Positions 35,032 through 47,170 of a stretch of 64,000 bases of DNA are shown here, piece after piece. The stretch is from positions 29,468,435-29,532,434 of the forward strand of contig NC_080541.1 of the NCBI RefSeq assembly GCF_028640845.1. Direction: 5' to 3'. The position numbers and the translations under genes are program-made. This DNA comes from Ahaetulla prasina (Eukaryota > Chordata > Lepidosauria > Squamata > Colubridae). The notes under the pieces were generated by a model. That model had not been told where the DNA came from, ran no database searches, and worked only from the letters and a program-made list of their open reading frames with translations. How positions within the stretch are numbered: position 1 is the first letter of the stretch; each line of letters starts with the position of its first letter.

Positions 35032-35383
35032 GATGCGATGGTTCAGTGGCTAAGAAGCTGAGCTTGTCGACCAAAAGGTCACCAGTTTAGCAGTTCGAAT
35101 CCCTAGTGCCGCATAATGGGGTGAGCTTCCATTATTTGTCCCAGCTTCTGCCAACCTAGCAGTTCGAAAGCACGTAAAAAATGCAAGTAGAAAAATAGGG
35201 ACCACCTTTGGTGGGAAGGTAGCAGCATTCCATGTGCCTTTGGCATTTAGTCATGCTGGCCACATGACCATGGAGTTGTCTTCAGATAGCGCTGGCTCTT
35301 CAGCTTGGAAACGGAGATGAGCACTGCCTCCTAGACTCAGGAACAATTAGCACATATATGTGAAGGGAACTTTTACCTTTACC
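35032..35383 (+). mobile_element. Sauria-type SINE
   Basis: A tRNA-like head contains an A-box-like GGTTCAGTGGCTAAG and a B-box-like CAGTTCGAATCCC. The body has AAGCACGTAAAAAATGCAAG and CACATGACCATGGAG, and the tail ends ACTTTTACCTTTACCTTA. The body and tail are those of the squamate Sauria SINE, whose 3' end matches Bov-B and is mobilised by it. It would be transcribed by RNA polymerase III if intact. Confidence 0.9.
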
Positions 35384-35458
35384 TTATGTGTAGGTGTCTA
35401 TGTATGTGTGTGTATGTTTGTTTATCTATGTATGTGTGGGCGTACCCACTTAAATTGA

Positions 35459-36061
35459 ACATAACATAACATAACATAACATAACATAACATAACATAAC
35501 ATAACATAACATAACATAATATAATATAATATAACAACAGAGTTGGAAGGGACCTTGGAGGCCTTCTAGTCCAACCCCCTGCCTAGGCAGGAAACCCTAC
35601 ACCATCTCAATCATATGGTTATCCAACATTTTCTTAAAAATTTCTAGTGTTGGAGCATTCACAACTGCTGCAGGCAAGTCGTTCCACTTATTAATTGTTC
35701 TAACTGTCAGGAAATTTCTCCTTAGTTCTAAGTTGCTTCTTTCCTTGATCAGTTTCCACCCATTGCTTCTTGTTCTACCCTCAGGTGCTTTGGAGAACAG
35801 CCCGACTCCCTCTTCTTTGTGGCAACCCCTGAGATATTGGAACACTGCTATCATGTCTCCCCTAGTCCTTCTTTTTATTAAACTAGACATACCGAGTTCC
35901 TGCAACCGTTCTTCATATGTTTTAGCCTCCAGTCCCCTAATCATCTTTGTTGCTCTTCTCTGCAATCTTTCTAGAGTCTCAACATCTTTTTTACATTGTG
36001 GCGACCAAAACTGGATGCAATATTCCAAGTATGGCCTTACTAAGGCATTATAAAGTGGCAT
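35459..36061 (-). mobile_element. CR1 LINE 3' end with (ATAAC)n tail
   Basis: The CR1 3' UTR block (GAGTTGGAAGGGACCTTGGA and TCCAACCCCCTGC) is preceded on plus by about 12 ATAAC units changing to ATAAT (35460-35537). The coding part (35597-36061) lies on the minus strand. The element is truncated at 36061. Confidence 0.92.
35597..36061 (-). pseudogene. CR1 ORF2 C-terminal fragment, open frame
   Basis: A 154-codon frame with no internal stop, from within the RT C-terminal region to the natural stop. Blocks seen: LYNALVRPYLEYCIQFWSP, LERLQRRATKMIRGL, YEERLQELGMSSLIKRRTRG, YLRGCHKEEGVGLFS and RNFLTVRTINKWNDLP. The RT palm and endonuclease are absent because of 5' truncation, so it has no enzymatic role. 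Intactness suggests a relatively young insertion. Confidence 0.88.
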
Positions 36062-36185
36062 CTTCTTAGTAATACCTAAGTAATATCTAAGAAGATATAA
36101 TAATAATTAGTAATACCTTAGTAATAGTAATACCTTAGTAATACCTAAGAAGATATAAGTGTGTATGTTCTTAGGTATTCCCCAT
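36062..36185. repeat. Cluster of AAGAAGATAT / AATACCTTAG repeats
   Basis: Short direct and inverted copies of CTTAGTAATACCTAAG and CTAAGAAGATAT repeat four or five times. Each CTTAG..CTAAG unit is itself palindromic. Origin unknown; slippage or serial template switching is possible. Confidence 0.7.
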
Positions 36186-36732
36186 ATCTTCTTAAAAATG
36201 TCACTCTGTAATCTGAAGTCATTCAAATGTTTATTGGATGGGATAGCAGTGGTATTTACTAATAGCTTGTCCTTTAATGGGGTTATCAGTTCTTCTTTTA
36301 CTTTTAAGTTTTAGGTCTTTTATCTATAAACTCCATTTTAGTCCTACCATCCACCTCCCTCAGCACCCCCCAAAGACCCCATACAAAATGCCCCCACCCA
36401 TACTCGTTCCTGATTGCTAATTAACTCACATAATTTGTCATAGAACAATGTCTTATCAGACATGTCCAACATTAAAAAATTGAAATAAATGACACTGAAA
36501 TGTATGTTGTTAGATTTCCCCCCCCCAAACTCCAACATCTCCAAATTGTGTTCACCCTGTTCAATGAAAGACTGGTTGCAAGCCATTTTTAACAATGGGT
36601 TACAGATTCCTGAGCTATTAAAGAAACATAAGACTGGGCAACACAATTGGAAAACCTGCTTAAATCACAAGGAGATTGATCCTTACTTATATTTCTTTAA
36701 AAAGAAATAGAGAAGAATCTGGTTTCCTAGAG
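36186..36732. other. No recognisable feature
   Basis: Nothing recognised. Confidence 0.6.
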
Positions 36733-36854
36733 CAGAGGTCTCCAACCTTGGGAACTCTGCGACTTGTGGACTTCAACTCCCAGAATTCCTCAGCCAGCAT
36801 GCTCTGGGAGTTGAAGTCCACAAGTCTTAAAGTTGCCAAGGTTGGAAATCCCTG
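36733..36854. mobile_element. Palindromic hAT-like MITE (family E) with perfect TSD
   Basis: Ends CAGAGGTCTCCAACCTTGG and CCAAGGTTGGAAATCCCTG. Most of the body is one inverted repeat (GACTTGTGGACTTCAACTCC with its complement). Flanked by TCCTAGAG at 36725-36732 and 36855-36862, perfect. Would fold into a long hairpin if transcribed. Confidence 0.93.
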
Positions 36855-36862
36855 TCCTAGAG

Positions 36863-37895
36863 GGTCCTAAGGCTTAATAAGAAATTTGGGGGGGCAGAAA
36901 TTCATGACATACGTGACCATGAAACTACCACAGTAAATTAAAAATCTACCAGGTAACTATCTCTTCATCACGGGAAAAACTTCTCAAAAGAACAAAATGT
37001 CTATATATTTAATATTTTCCCTCAGGCGGCAATCTGGGTTGGCAATTTTATAAATATATAAATACCAAAGTCACCTTCAAGTTGAGTTGTAGTTCCATGT
37101 ACAGTAATTCACTTGGCAACAACAAAACAACCGCCTTCCAGGATGTTTGACTTCCCTATTTAGCCAAAGGTCTGCTACTTTTTAAAGATCTGGCCCTGGG
37201 TTGTTGTTGTTTTTTTGGCATCAGCTAAAGTGAGCTAGGAGTTATCACCTAGCTCAACATTTTGATAGAGAGAGGGAGATAATTCTTGAGCAATGGACTG
37301 GACCACCAGCTATTGTCTAAAGTGGTATAACCTAGACACAGTTTTCCTGCTTCAGTAAGAATTAAGCCTAAGGTAAAGAGATTCATCATAGTTGTAAAAC
37401 TGTATTCTTCCAGGGACCAAAAGATAAATAGCGGCTATCCTGGATTCAATTGGGCTGCTTAAATCTAATTGACTTTAATGGAATTTAAGCACTTATCTGT
37501 GCAAAGAATTTCAATCTAGATCTTTACAACCAAGTGTTAAGATTTCATTAGTTTGTGGGTTGCAGCCTAGACAGTAAGGGGAATGTACCAGTTTTCCAAA
37601 ACAGAGATAGAGATTAGAGATAGATAGATAGAAAGATAGCGAGAGAGAGACAGAGAAACAGAGATAGAGAGACAGAGGGAGAGGGAGAGAAACAGAGGGA
37701 GAGACAGAGAGAAAGAGAAACAAAGAAAGAGAGATTGTTCTTTACTCTATTAGATTATACTCTCTTGTCTTGGGCAATATAAAATTATAGATCATATAAG
37801 ATTCGACTCCAGTTTCAAATATATGGAGCTGCATATATAAGTTATGCAGTTAAAATAACAATAGATATGTCCAGATATTCCTTTAAGAGTAGCAA
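36863..37895. other. Unrecognised DNA with GA-rich tract
   Basis: Only simple repeats: GATA then GAGA/CAGAGA at about 37605-37732. No coding or element ends. Confidence 0.65.
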
Positions 37896-40173
37896 ATGAA
37901 TTCAGTAAAGATAATAATACCACCTCAAGCCTGTGTAAACAAGGCATTACGAACTCTAGCTGTCCAAATCATGGAGGTTGAAGTCAAATACCCTGATTCA
38001 CTGGCCATTATTTTGGGAGATCTAAACAAAGCAAACTTAAGGAAACAGCTACCAAAGTACTTTCAGCATGTCAATTGTCCCACTAGAGGCAATAATACGT
38101 TAGACCATTGCTACACAACACTAAAAGATGCTTATCGATCTTTACCACGTGCAGCTGTAGGACACTCTGATCATTGCATGATTCACCTTGTACCTGCTTA
38201 CAGACAAAGACTTAAAACCACGAAACCAACAATTAAATCAGTGAAGATATGGACGGAGGAGTCAAAATTAAAGCTGCAGGCCTGCTTTGACTGCACTGAT
38301 TGGAACATTTTTGAAGATACCTCTGCAGACCTGGATGAACTCACAGATACTGTAACATCGTATGTCAGCTTCTGTGAAGACCTATGTGTACCGACAAAGA
38401 ACTCGCGAATATACAGTAACAACAAACCTTGGTTTACACCTAAACTTAAGCAGTTACGTCATTCCAAAGAAGAAGGTGATAAAATGCTGTACAATCAGGC
38501 CAGAAATGTACTAACAAGGGAGATCAGAGCAGCAAAAAGAAGCTAATCTGAAAAGCTAAAGAATCAGTTTTCAGCAAATGAATCGGCAAACATGTGGAAA
38601 ACTCTTAAAAATATCACCGGCTATGGCAAACCACCCTCCCAGGCTGAAGGAAATCAACAACTGGCAGATGACCTGAACGTGTTTTATTGCAGGTTTGAAA
38701 GGAAACTACAGCCACCTATCTCCATAACCCCCATCTCAGACACACCAACAACAGCCAAACCTCCTACAACTGACCCCATCCCATTGGGTTCACAACCTCT
38801 AGTGATCACAGAAAAGGCAGTGCAGGACCTATTTCACAGACAAAAGCCAGGAAAAGCTCCAGGCCCAGACAAGATAACTCCTTCTTGCTTAAAAGTCTGT
38901 GCTGACCAATTGGCCCCCATCTTCACCCATATTTTCAATAAATCACTAGAGATGTGCTATGTTCCTTCTTGCTTCAAATGCTCTACCATCATCCCAGTGC
39001 CGAAAAAGCCCACTATCAAGGAACTGAATGACTACAGACCAGTTGCTTTAACATCTGTAGTCATGAAAGCCTTTGAAAGGCTAGTGCTTTCCTACTTGAA
39101 AACCATCACGGATCTGCTGTTAGACCCCTTGCAATTTGCATACTGAGCAAATAGATCAACAGATGATGCTGTTAATATGGCTCTGCACTACATCTTACAA
39201 CATTTTGAATCTCCAAAGACCTATGTAATGGTCCTCTTTGTAGACTTTAGTTCAGCATTCAATACCATCATTCCAGACACTCTTCTAACTAAACTAAACC
39301 AGCTACAAGTACCTGAACAGACTTGTAAGTGGATCACAAGCTTCCTAACAAACAGGAAACAGCAGGTAAAGCTAAGCGGGATCACTTCAGATATCTGTAC
39401 AATTAGCACAGGGGCCCCCCAAGGCTGTGTGCTGTCCCCACATTTCTTCTCCCTGTATACCAATGACTGCATCTCCAACAATCCATCTGTTAAAATACTG
39501 AAGTTCGCAGATGACACAACAGTGATTGGTCTCATTCAAGACAATGATGAATCCGCATATAGACGTGAAGTCGAACAACTAGCTTTGTGGTGCGACCATA
39601 ACAATCTGGAACTGAACACACTCAAAACTGTAGAAATGGTGGTAGACTTTAGGAGAAACCCTTCCATACTTCCACCTCTCACAATACTTGACAACACAGT
39701 ATCAACACTAGAAACCTTCAAATTTCTAGGTTCTATCATATCGCAAGATCTAAAATGGACAGTTAACTTCAAAAACATCATTAAAAAAGGACAACAAAGA
39801 ATGTTCTTTCTGCGCCAACTCAGAAAGCTCAAACTGCCCAAGGAGCTACTGATACAGTTCTACAGAGGAATTATTGAGTCTGTCATTTGCACCTCTATAA
39901 CTGTCTGGTTTGGTTCTGCAACCCAATAAAAAAGACACAGATTTCAGAAGATAATTGGAACTGCAGAAAAAATAATTGCTACCAACCTGCCTTCCATTGA
40001 GGACCTCCTATACTGCACGAATCAAGAAGAGGGCCGTGAAAATATTTACAGATCCCTCACATCCTCGACATAAACTGTTTCAACTCCTACCATCAAAACG
40101 ACACTATAGAGCACTGCACACCAGAACAACTAGACACAAGAATAGTTTTTCCCAAAGGCCATCACTCTGCTAA
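37896..40173 (+). pseudogene. LINE ORF2 remnant (endonuclease C-term, RT)
   Basis: Single reading frame broken by stops at 38544 (TAA), 39144 (TGA in FAY*ANRS) and 39927 (TAA), then frameshifts near 40008 and 40148. Visible motifs: GDLNKANL and HSDHCMI (endonuclease, 38014 and 38160 regions), GKAPGPDKITPSCLK, NDYRPVALTSVVMKAFERL, MVLFVDFSSAFNTI (RT motif A), GAPQGCVLSP (motif B), KFADDTTVIG (catalytic FADD near 39504-39515) and VVDFRRNP. Both catalytic Asp residues are kept. A non-LTR retrotransposon polyprotein of the CR1 superfamily, L2/Rex1-like; clade by resemblance only. Confidence 0.9.
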
Positions 40174-40460
40174 ACAAATAATTCCCTCAACACTGTCAAA
40201 TTATTTACTAAATTTACACTACTATTAATCTTCTTATCGTTTTCATCACCAATCTCTTTCCACTTATGACTGTATGACTGTAACTTTTTGTTGCTATCAT
40301 TAAGGGTTAAATTGCAACCTATGACCATCATTTGTGTTGTAAATGTTGTACCTTTGATGAAGGTATTTTTTTTCTTTTTCTTTTATGTACACTGAGAGCA
40401 TATGCACCGAAACAAATTCCTTGTGTGTCCAATCACACTTGGCCAATAAATTCTATTCTA
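37896..40460 (+). mobile_element. (ATTCT)-tailed LINE, longest copy
   Basis: Covers the C-terminal endonuclease, complete RT and 3' UTR, ending GGCCAATAAATTCTATTC and degenerate ATTCT units. 5' truncated within the endonuclease. It is the reference for shorter copies at 244-886, 12958-13226, 20144-20729, 25228-25827 and 25998-26146. Confidence 0.92.
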
Positions 40461-42522
40461 AATTCTAATTCTAAATTCTAAAAATGTATTTTTTGATCTG
40501 AAAAAAAAACTTTGCTCCAGATAGAACAGTAGTGAGATGGCAATAATATGGTTTTCTGGAAGGCAACCTTCTCCCTCACCCAACTTCAGGCTATTTCCCT
40601 GCTGAACAATGTGGAAGACTGAGAACCTAGGTTTCTAGGTGCTGTCCTAGAAACCAAGAGACTGTGAGTTCTAGTCCCATTTTAAGCATGAAAACCAGTC
40701 ACTTTCTCTCAGCGCAACTTATTTCAAAGGGTTATTGTTGTCGGAAAAATAGGAGAGGAAGAAATATTATACATGTTCACCATCTTAAGTTACTTATAAA
40801 GTAATAGAGGAGGGATAAAAATCTAATAAAAAAAACCAAAAAAACCCCCGATCTCTTCAAGAAAAAGGAAAGAAAAGCGTTTCCCTTATTTCAGTTAGAA
40901 CTGACTTTCCTATGAAGCCCTCCTATTTAGGGAACAATCATTGCAAGTGAACCAATGGACTAAAACATGTTGAGCATTTTTAGAAAGCAGACAAATATTC
41001 AGCTGTCAGATTCCAGAATATTTTAGAATAAAAGTGACGTGTTTAAGAAATACATTCTCAAGCCAAGACTTCAACTTAAAACTGTATACTCAACACTAAC
41101 ATCCTAATGAATCTTAGGAATACTATAATCAGCTGAGTATAGAGAAAGATGAGAAAAGGGTGGTGTGTTTGTGTGTATAAAATAAAAAACATGATATCTG
41201 AAACAGATATTTTATTAAGATATACCAAATGTCTTATATATTAGCCATTTAATATATCTTGGGCATTGGGCTGGGCCATGAATAAATATTGTTTGTCTTT
41301 TTTCAACTAACTTCTCTTTCAGATTGCTGTTCTTAGGATGAACAAGAATTGGACAATGATCCTGAAAGTTAGTAAATAACTATTCTTCATATTGAACTGT
41401 TTTGTATCTTCTGGAATAAGAATTTATTTAGGATTAGATAGGCCTGAATAAGAGCTCAGAAGATGGTAAAGTAAAGAAATTCAGGGGATCACAAATGTGA
41501 GAAGAATATGCTGAGGATAAAATGTCAAACTCTTCACTTATCCATGTAAATGGATAAAATGTGTTGAAATATTTTAGCCAGTTCCAGAAACATGTATTCA
41601 CTTGTTACAAACTATGTCACCAATCTTCAGTGCTGCAGCTAATATTTTACAATTGATCAAATGAACTAGGCTATGTATTCTAAATATGTGACTTAATAAA
41701 AACAACTGAAAGATTTATGCCTTCATTTAATGTACTTAGCTGAAGACCTCAGGGGATTGCCAAAAGAGATAAAAACTGCAATAAGGGTTAATGCTTAGTT
41801 ATCTTTTCGTTAACTTGTATTGCTTAGAAGTCAAAAGACATAAAAGGGAAACCTTTGATAAAAATTAGTCTATTTGTAAATTCCAAAGTTGCCTTTATGT
41901 AGAACATACTGTAAACTTCTGTAATTCCAAATCAGGGGACTGCTATAAAACTTCCTTTGCCATTTACGATAAGGGGAATCTTTTTTCCGTCCTCATTTAG
42001 CATCCAAGAGAAATGGAAAAACTTTAATAAATAAATAATGCATTTAAGTTAAAAGGGAGAAAAGGGAAATGATTAAATAAAAAAGAAATAATTCCAAGTT
42101 ATTCTGAATTATTTTAATAGACAAAATAAGTGCAGGGTATAATTAACATATAACTTTCCATAATAGGCAAATGTTAATCGGTGGCAAAAGAATTAATAAA
42201 TGGATAGACACAAACTCTCCGCTGCAAGAAAATCAAGATCAAGCTGCAGAGGAACCCGGTTAAGGTTAGATTGTTAATTAATTGAGAAGTCAAACATTGT
42301 CAAGTGATCACTTACTTTTTGTGTATGGTTTCAGATCCTTAACCCTTGAATTCAAGAATGTTCTTCTATAACATCAAGTCTATTCTTGTAGTTTGGCATC
42401 ATCTTTTTAAACATCGTGGTGTTCGACAGCAATGGCTGGATAGTCCTGGTGATGGGAGACACTTAGATTTACATTGTTAATAAGAATTTACTTTTTTTTT
42501 GCTTGACTCTGCATCAGAATAA
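40461..42522. other. No recognisable feature
   Basis: AT-rich sequence with no recognised repeats or coding. Confidence 0.6.

Positions 42523-42558
<36 letters not shown>
42523..42558. repeat. (GT)n microsatellite at PLE end
   Basis: About 18 GT units directly bordering the 3' end of the minus-strand PLE. Confidence 0.95.
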
Positions 42559-42562
<4 letters not shown>

Positions 42563-42610
42563 CTTTGGTTATTCGGGTTTTCTCCCGCATAAAATTGGAA
42601 GTGTCTTGGA

Positions 42611-42644
42611 GACGTTAAGATGAAGTCTCATTCGTCATCTTCAG
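42611..42644 (-). ncRNA. Decayed hammerhead-like core in PLE
   Basis: Minus strand: CUGAAGA (42644-42638), stem II GACGAA with UUCAUC (one mismatch), then UUAAC in place of GAAAC, then GUC. Loss of the GAAA box predicts an inactive motif. Confidence 0.45.
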
Positions 42645-43149
42645 GCTGGTGTTATCAGCTTCGTGCTTCTGATAGTGTGATTGCAGCTGTTTCTTCCTTT
42701 TAACTGCTAGTGGGGGTTTGAACTGATTGGTTGGGGTTTGGTTGTACTCTGGTTGGATGGTGGGGTTGGCTGTGCTCTGATTGGATGGGGGTGTGTTCTG
42801 TTGGGGGGCCTTGGTTGTGTTCAGGTTAGTCTGAGTTGCAGGAGGATTTGAGTTGGTGAGCTGCATTGCTGTTGTTTGGCTTCGCATTCGTGGTCGTGCT
42901 ACATCTTCATGGTGAGTGTCAGTCTGCTGCATGTATGGATTGGAGGGGTTTGGAATGGTAATGATGCAGCTGTGGTCTGGCTTCTGGTCCGTGGTCGTGC
43001 TTCATCATCAATGTGGGTTTGAGTCTGCTTTCCGCGTGGATGTGTGGTGGTGACATGCTGTGTGGCACTCGTGAGTGTGGGTCTTGCGTCATTCTTCATG
43101 TTAGGGACTCATTTGTCGATAAGGGCGGGTTTCCAAATGGCTGGTAGGT

Positions 43150-45236
43150 GGGAGGTATCATCTCGTTTATTCATGCTGTGTGGGCGTTTTTCTATCTCGA
43201 TGGCTTCTCTGATTATTCTGTTGTTAAAGTGTTCAGTTTTGGCGATAGTTCTGGTATTTTTAAAGTCAATTTTATGTCCTGTGGCTTTAAGGTTTTGGAC
43301 CAGGGAAGAAGTTGGTTCCTCTTTTTTGACTGAGTTCTTATGTTCTTCAATGCGTGCACTTATTCTTCTGTTTGTTTGTTGGATATATGTGGTGCTGCAG
43401 GCGATGCATGGGATTTCATATACTCCTTGATTTTCTAATTCAATTTTGTCTTTGGGGTTTCTTAGGATGGTGGATATTTGTGCAGAATGCTATCTTGATG
43501 TTGTATTTGTGGAGGATCTTGCTGATTCTCTCTGTGGTGCCTTTTATATATGGGAGGAGGGCTGTGCCGTTTTCTTGTTCTCTGTCTTGGATTTTAGTGG
43601 GGGTTTCTTTATGGATTAGTTTGGTAATCTTATTTCTTTGGAATCCATTGGATGTTAGTACGTTAGTGAGAGTGTGTAGTTCGGTTTTTAGGTGTTGTTC
43701 GTCAGCTAAGCGTTTTGTTCTGGAGATGAGTGTCTTGGCTACGGAGTTGATCTGTGCTGGGTGGTGGTGTGAGAGTGCGTGCAGATAGCGGTTTGTGTGT
43801 GTTTTCTTCTGGTAGATGGTGTGTCCTAGGGAGCCATTGGGTTTCTTGTAGACTAAGACATCTAGGAAGGGAAGTTGGTTGTTAACTTCTGTTTCCATGG
43901 TGAACTGTATTTTGGGGTGTAGGCTATTGAGGTGTGTGAGGAAGTTGTCAAGTTTTTCTTTCCCGTGTGGCCAGATTATGAAGGTGTCATCTACGTATCT
44001 GAGCCAGAGTTTGGGTTTGTGGTCAGATTTTTCTAGAGCTTGGGTTTCAAAATGTTCCATGTAGAGGTTTGCAATGACAGGTGAGAAGGGTGATTCCATG
44101 GACACTCCTTCTGTTTGTTTGTATTTTTGTCCATTATAGATGAAGTATGTGTTGGATAGGCAGTGATTGGTCAGATCTAGGATGTGCTGGGGGGGGGAGG
44201 TTATATTTGTTTTGGATGGCTGTTAAGGCTTCTTTGATTGGCACTTGGGTGAAGAGGGATATGACATTGAAGCTCACGAGTAGATCACTGGGCTGTAAGT
44301 TTTGTTTCTTTATGATCTCTATGAACTGGAATGAGTTTTTTACGTGTGAGGTGATGGATTCTGCATAGGGCTGTAGTTGTTTGGCGAGAAATTTGGCTAG
44401 GTTTTGTAGAGGTGAGCCTATGGAGCTGACTATGGGTCTAAGTGGGATTCCTTCTTTGTGTATCTTGTGTACCATAGAGCTTAGGGCATCTGGATGATTT
44501 CTCTCTAGGAATGATTCTTTGCTGCATTTCTTCGCTGATGGGGGAGGCTTTTATTTTGGATCTAATGGTTTTTTCTAGGTAGGTGGTGGGGTCTGTGTTT
44601 AGGGGTTTGTATGTGGAGTCTTGGAGTAGGTTGGTTAATTTGGTTTGGTAGTCAGATGTGTTCATAACCACCATGGCATTGTCCTTGTCTGTAGAATTAT
44701 TATGCTGGTGTCTTCTTTCAGGTTACGTAGTGCTGTCTGTTCCTCTTTGGGTAAGTTGCTTTTGGATAGTTTGCTGGTGCAGAGGATGTTGGTGATTTCG
44801 AGTCTGATTCTGTTAGCATCATCAGGGTTGATTTTGGTCACTCTGGTTTCAACTCCGCATATAATGGTTTCAGTGGGGATGTGTTTGGGAGCAATTGCAA
44901 AGTTGAATCCTTTGGAAAGGACATCGGTTTCGGCTTTGGTGAGGATCCTATCTGAGATGTTATGCACTGTTTGTTTCATGTGTGGCTGTGAGGGGGGAGG
45001 GGTTTGTTTCTTGCGTTCTTGTAGTCTTCAGAGTTTGTTGGTGTGTGTGTCTGTCTTGAGGGTGGTCTGTGTTTCGGCTCTCCAGATGGTGAGTTGTTTG
45101 GATTTGTCCCAAAGTGTGGGGTGGATCTTGTTGCTGAGTTTGAGGTGAAGTGGGAGGAGATCTTTGTTGATTCGATCTAGGAGGAATCTTTTTGTGTGAA
45201 GTTCATTTCTGATTAGGGCCAATTCTGTTCTTTTTA
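43150..45236 (-). pseudogene. PLE ORF remnant (RT plus GIY-YIG)
   Basis: N-terminal pieces read NELHTKRFLLDRINKDLLPL and a DRILTKAETDVLSKGFNFAI block, then VHKIHKEGIPLRPIVSSIGS, motif A as LVSFNVISLFTQVP (the Asp of unit 1 is Asn here, so catalysis is lost), an MESPFSPVIANLYMEHFE block, and LRYVDDTFIIWPHGKEKLDN with the YVDD box. Thumb and GVYEIPCIAC..TTYIQQTNRRIS follow, with YIG changed to YIQ. Stops and frameshifts at about 45028, 44660, 44450, 44120 and 43435 break it into five frames. PLE proteins combine a telomerase-related RT with a GIY-YIG nuclease and prime at nicked DNA. Confidence 0.9.
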
Positions 45237-45333
45237 GGACTTCATCGAAATGTCGCCAAGACACTTCCAATTTTACGCCGGAGAAAACCCAAATAACCAA
45301 AGACCTACATACAAACACCCACGAAAACCTCAG

Positions 45334-45337
<4 letters not shown>

Positions 45338-45413
<76 letters not shown>
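45338..45413. repeat. (AT)n(GA)n microsatellite between two PLE pieces
   Basis: About 22 AT units pass into about 15 GA units. PLE ends flank both sides. Confidence 0.96.
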
Positions 45414-45415
<2 letters not shown>

Positions 45416-45417
<2 letters not shown>

Positions 45418-45624
45418 AAGCTCCCACCCAATCAGTTCAAACCCCCACAAGCAGTTAAAAGGAAGAAACAGCTGCGATCACACATTGCTCCCAGAAGCAC
45501 GAAGCTGAAGCCTGGAGATGACGAATGTGACTTCGAAACGTCATAAGACATTTCCAATTTTACACGGGAGAAAACCCGAACAACCAAAGACCTATATACA
45601 AACACCCGTGAAAACCTCAGAAAA
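45416..45624 (+). mobile_element. PLE 3' UTR and terminal repeat fragment
   Basis: Plus strand GCTCCCACCCAATCAGTTCA through the terminal repeat to GTGAAAACCTCAG, followed by another AT-rich tract. The hammerhead-like core here (45512-45542) reads CUGGAGA with a shortened stem II, so it is decayed. Confidence 0.85.
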
Positions 45625-45689
45625 CATATATATATATATATAATATAATATAAATATATATATTAATATTGTAATATTATAATATTGTG

Positions 45690-46200
45690 AGTCCTCCACT
45701 CCTCTGCTCGCAACAAAATATCTTATGCCATCAGACTTGAAATTTTGGCCTTAGAAAATATAGAACTAGGCTGCCTTCGGTATGACCTAAGCATAGTTCA
45801 TAAAATCATCTGTTACAATGTCCTACCTTTCAATGAATACTTCAGCTTCAATCACAAGCATACACAAGCACACAATAGATACAAACTTAAAGTGAACCAC
45901 TCCAAACTCGATTGCAGAAAATATGACTTCAGCATCAGAGTGGTCAATGCCTGGAATGCGCTACCTGACTCTGTGGTTTCATCTCAAAACCCCCAAAATT
46001 TTAAGCTTAGACTGGCTACTGTTGACCTCATCCCATTCCTAAGTGGTCTGTAAGTGGCGTGCATAAGAGCACCAGAATGCCTACCATCACTGTCCTAATG
46101 TTCCCTTTAATTGTATTCATTTTATGTAATCAATTCATGCTTATACTTATATGTATCATCTAATACGTACTCAACAAAATAAATAAAATAAAATAAAAAA
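45690..46200 (+). mobile_element. (AATA)-tailed LINE 3' end
   Basis: An open frame 45745-46053 encodes the RT C-terminus (LENIELGCLRYDLSIVHKII, then RVVNAWNALPDSVVSSQNPQ) to its stop. UTR and AATAAAATAAA tail follow. 5' truncated. Confidence 0.88.
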
Positions 46201-46447
46201 TATGCACCAAAATCTACATTTGTCAATCTTAGCATTAAGGAGATCCCTGTTTTTAATAATAAAGTTATAATCCCAACATAGAGTTCTCTCTCCTAGCAGC
46301 AATACTGCCTGATGCTCCCAACCCTAAAAACTATAATGTGAGGTAAATCATATTCTTAAATAAAGAACCAAGAAATAATTAATTCGTTTATTTAAAAGAG
46401 CAGGTAGATCAGTGTTTCTTTTTTCATTCTTCCACCAAACCGTTGAC

Positions 46448-46534
46448 CAGTGTTCCCAAAATTTACATGCTGACTGGGGAATTCTGGGAGTTGAAGTCCA
46501 CATGTCTTAAAATTGCCACGGTTGAGAAACACTG
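46448..46534. mobile_element. Palindromic MITE (family E) copy
   Basis: Ends CAGTGTTCCC and GTTGAGAAACACTG, with GGGAATTCTGGGAGTTGAAG as in 36733-36854. Flanking octamers match poorly, so the duplication is not shown. Confidence 0.7.
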
Positions 46535-46895
46535 CTGTAAGCTGAAGAGCATTAAGACTTAGTGCACGGGGTGGGGCTGTCCATTTGAGCTTACTGGGTA
46601 AAATTTATAGTCTTCAGAGATCCATGTTTAGTATTTAGTCATGTAGGGTCCTTGGGGCTCTCTAACCTTGCTCTTTTTTTGTAGATATTTCATTACCCTA
46701 GTTAGGGAACAACATCAGTGCTAGATATTTAGTCATGTAAATATCAAGACCTTAATAGGATGGAACATTCTCCAGAATCTTCAAAACTGAATTTCATTCA
46801 TCAGCTGATTATTCTGAATTCCAAAGCTGGAATTCAGGGTGCTTTTTAAGGACCAAAAGGAGTTGATTTTCTCGGCAGGCTATGGTTTCGTATTA

Positions 46896-47170
46896 AGGGC
46901 CGGAATAGCTCTGGCTGGTAAAGCCTGTTATTAAGAACACAAAGCCTGCAATTACTGCAGGTTCGAGCCCGGCCCAAGGTTGACTCAGCCTTCCATCCTT
47001 TATAAGGTAGGTAAAATGAGGACCCAGATTGTTGGGGGGGCAATAAGTTGACTTTGTAAAAAATATACAAATAGAATGAGACTATTGCCTTACACACTGT
47101 AAGCCGCCCTGAGTCTTCGGAGAAGGGCGGGGTATAAATGTAAACAAAAACAAAAAACAAAAAACAAAAC
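46896..47170 (+). mobile_element. tRNA-derived SINE with L2-like 3' end
   Basis: A tRNA-like head (GGCCGGAATAGCTCTGG and B-box-like GGTTCGAGCCC) leads to a tail with GTAAGCCGCCCTGAGTC and GGAGAAGGGCGGGGTATAAA, then AAACA units. The tail block matches the reverse complement of the L2 3' end at 63250-63290, so L2 is the probable partner. Confidence 0.82.

Larger units (their letters stand above)
42559..45333 (-). mobile_element. Penelope-like element, nearly complete
   Basis: On the minus strand: an inverted terminal-repeat fragment (45333-45236), ORF remnants (45236-43150), 3' UTR (about 43150-42665) and terminal repeat (42660-42559). The outer ends abut (AT)n at 45338 and (GT)n at 42523. The same family as the units at 27774-30815, but it includes the N-terminal half missing there. 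Confidence 0.92.
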
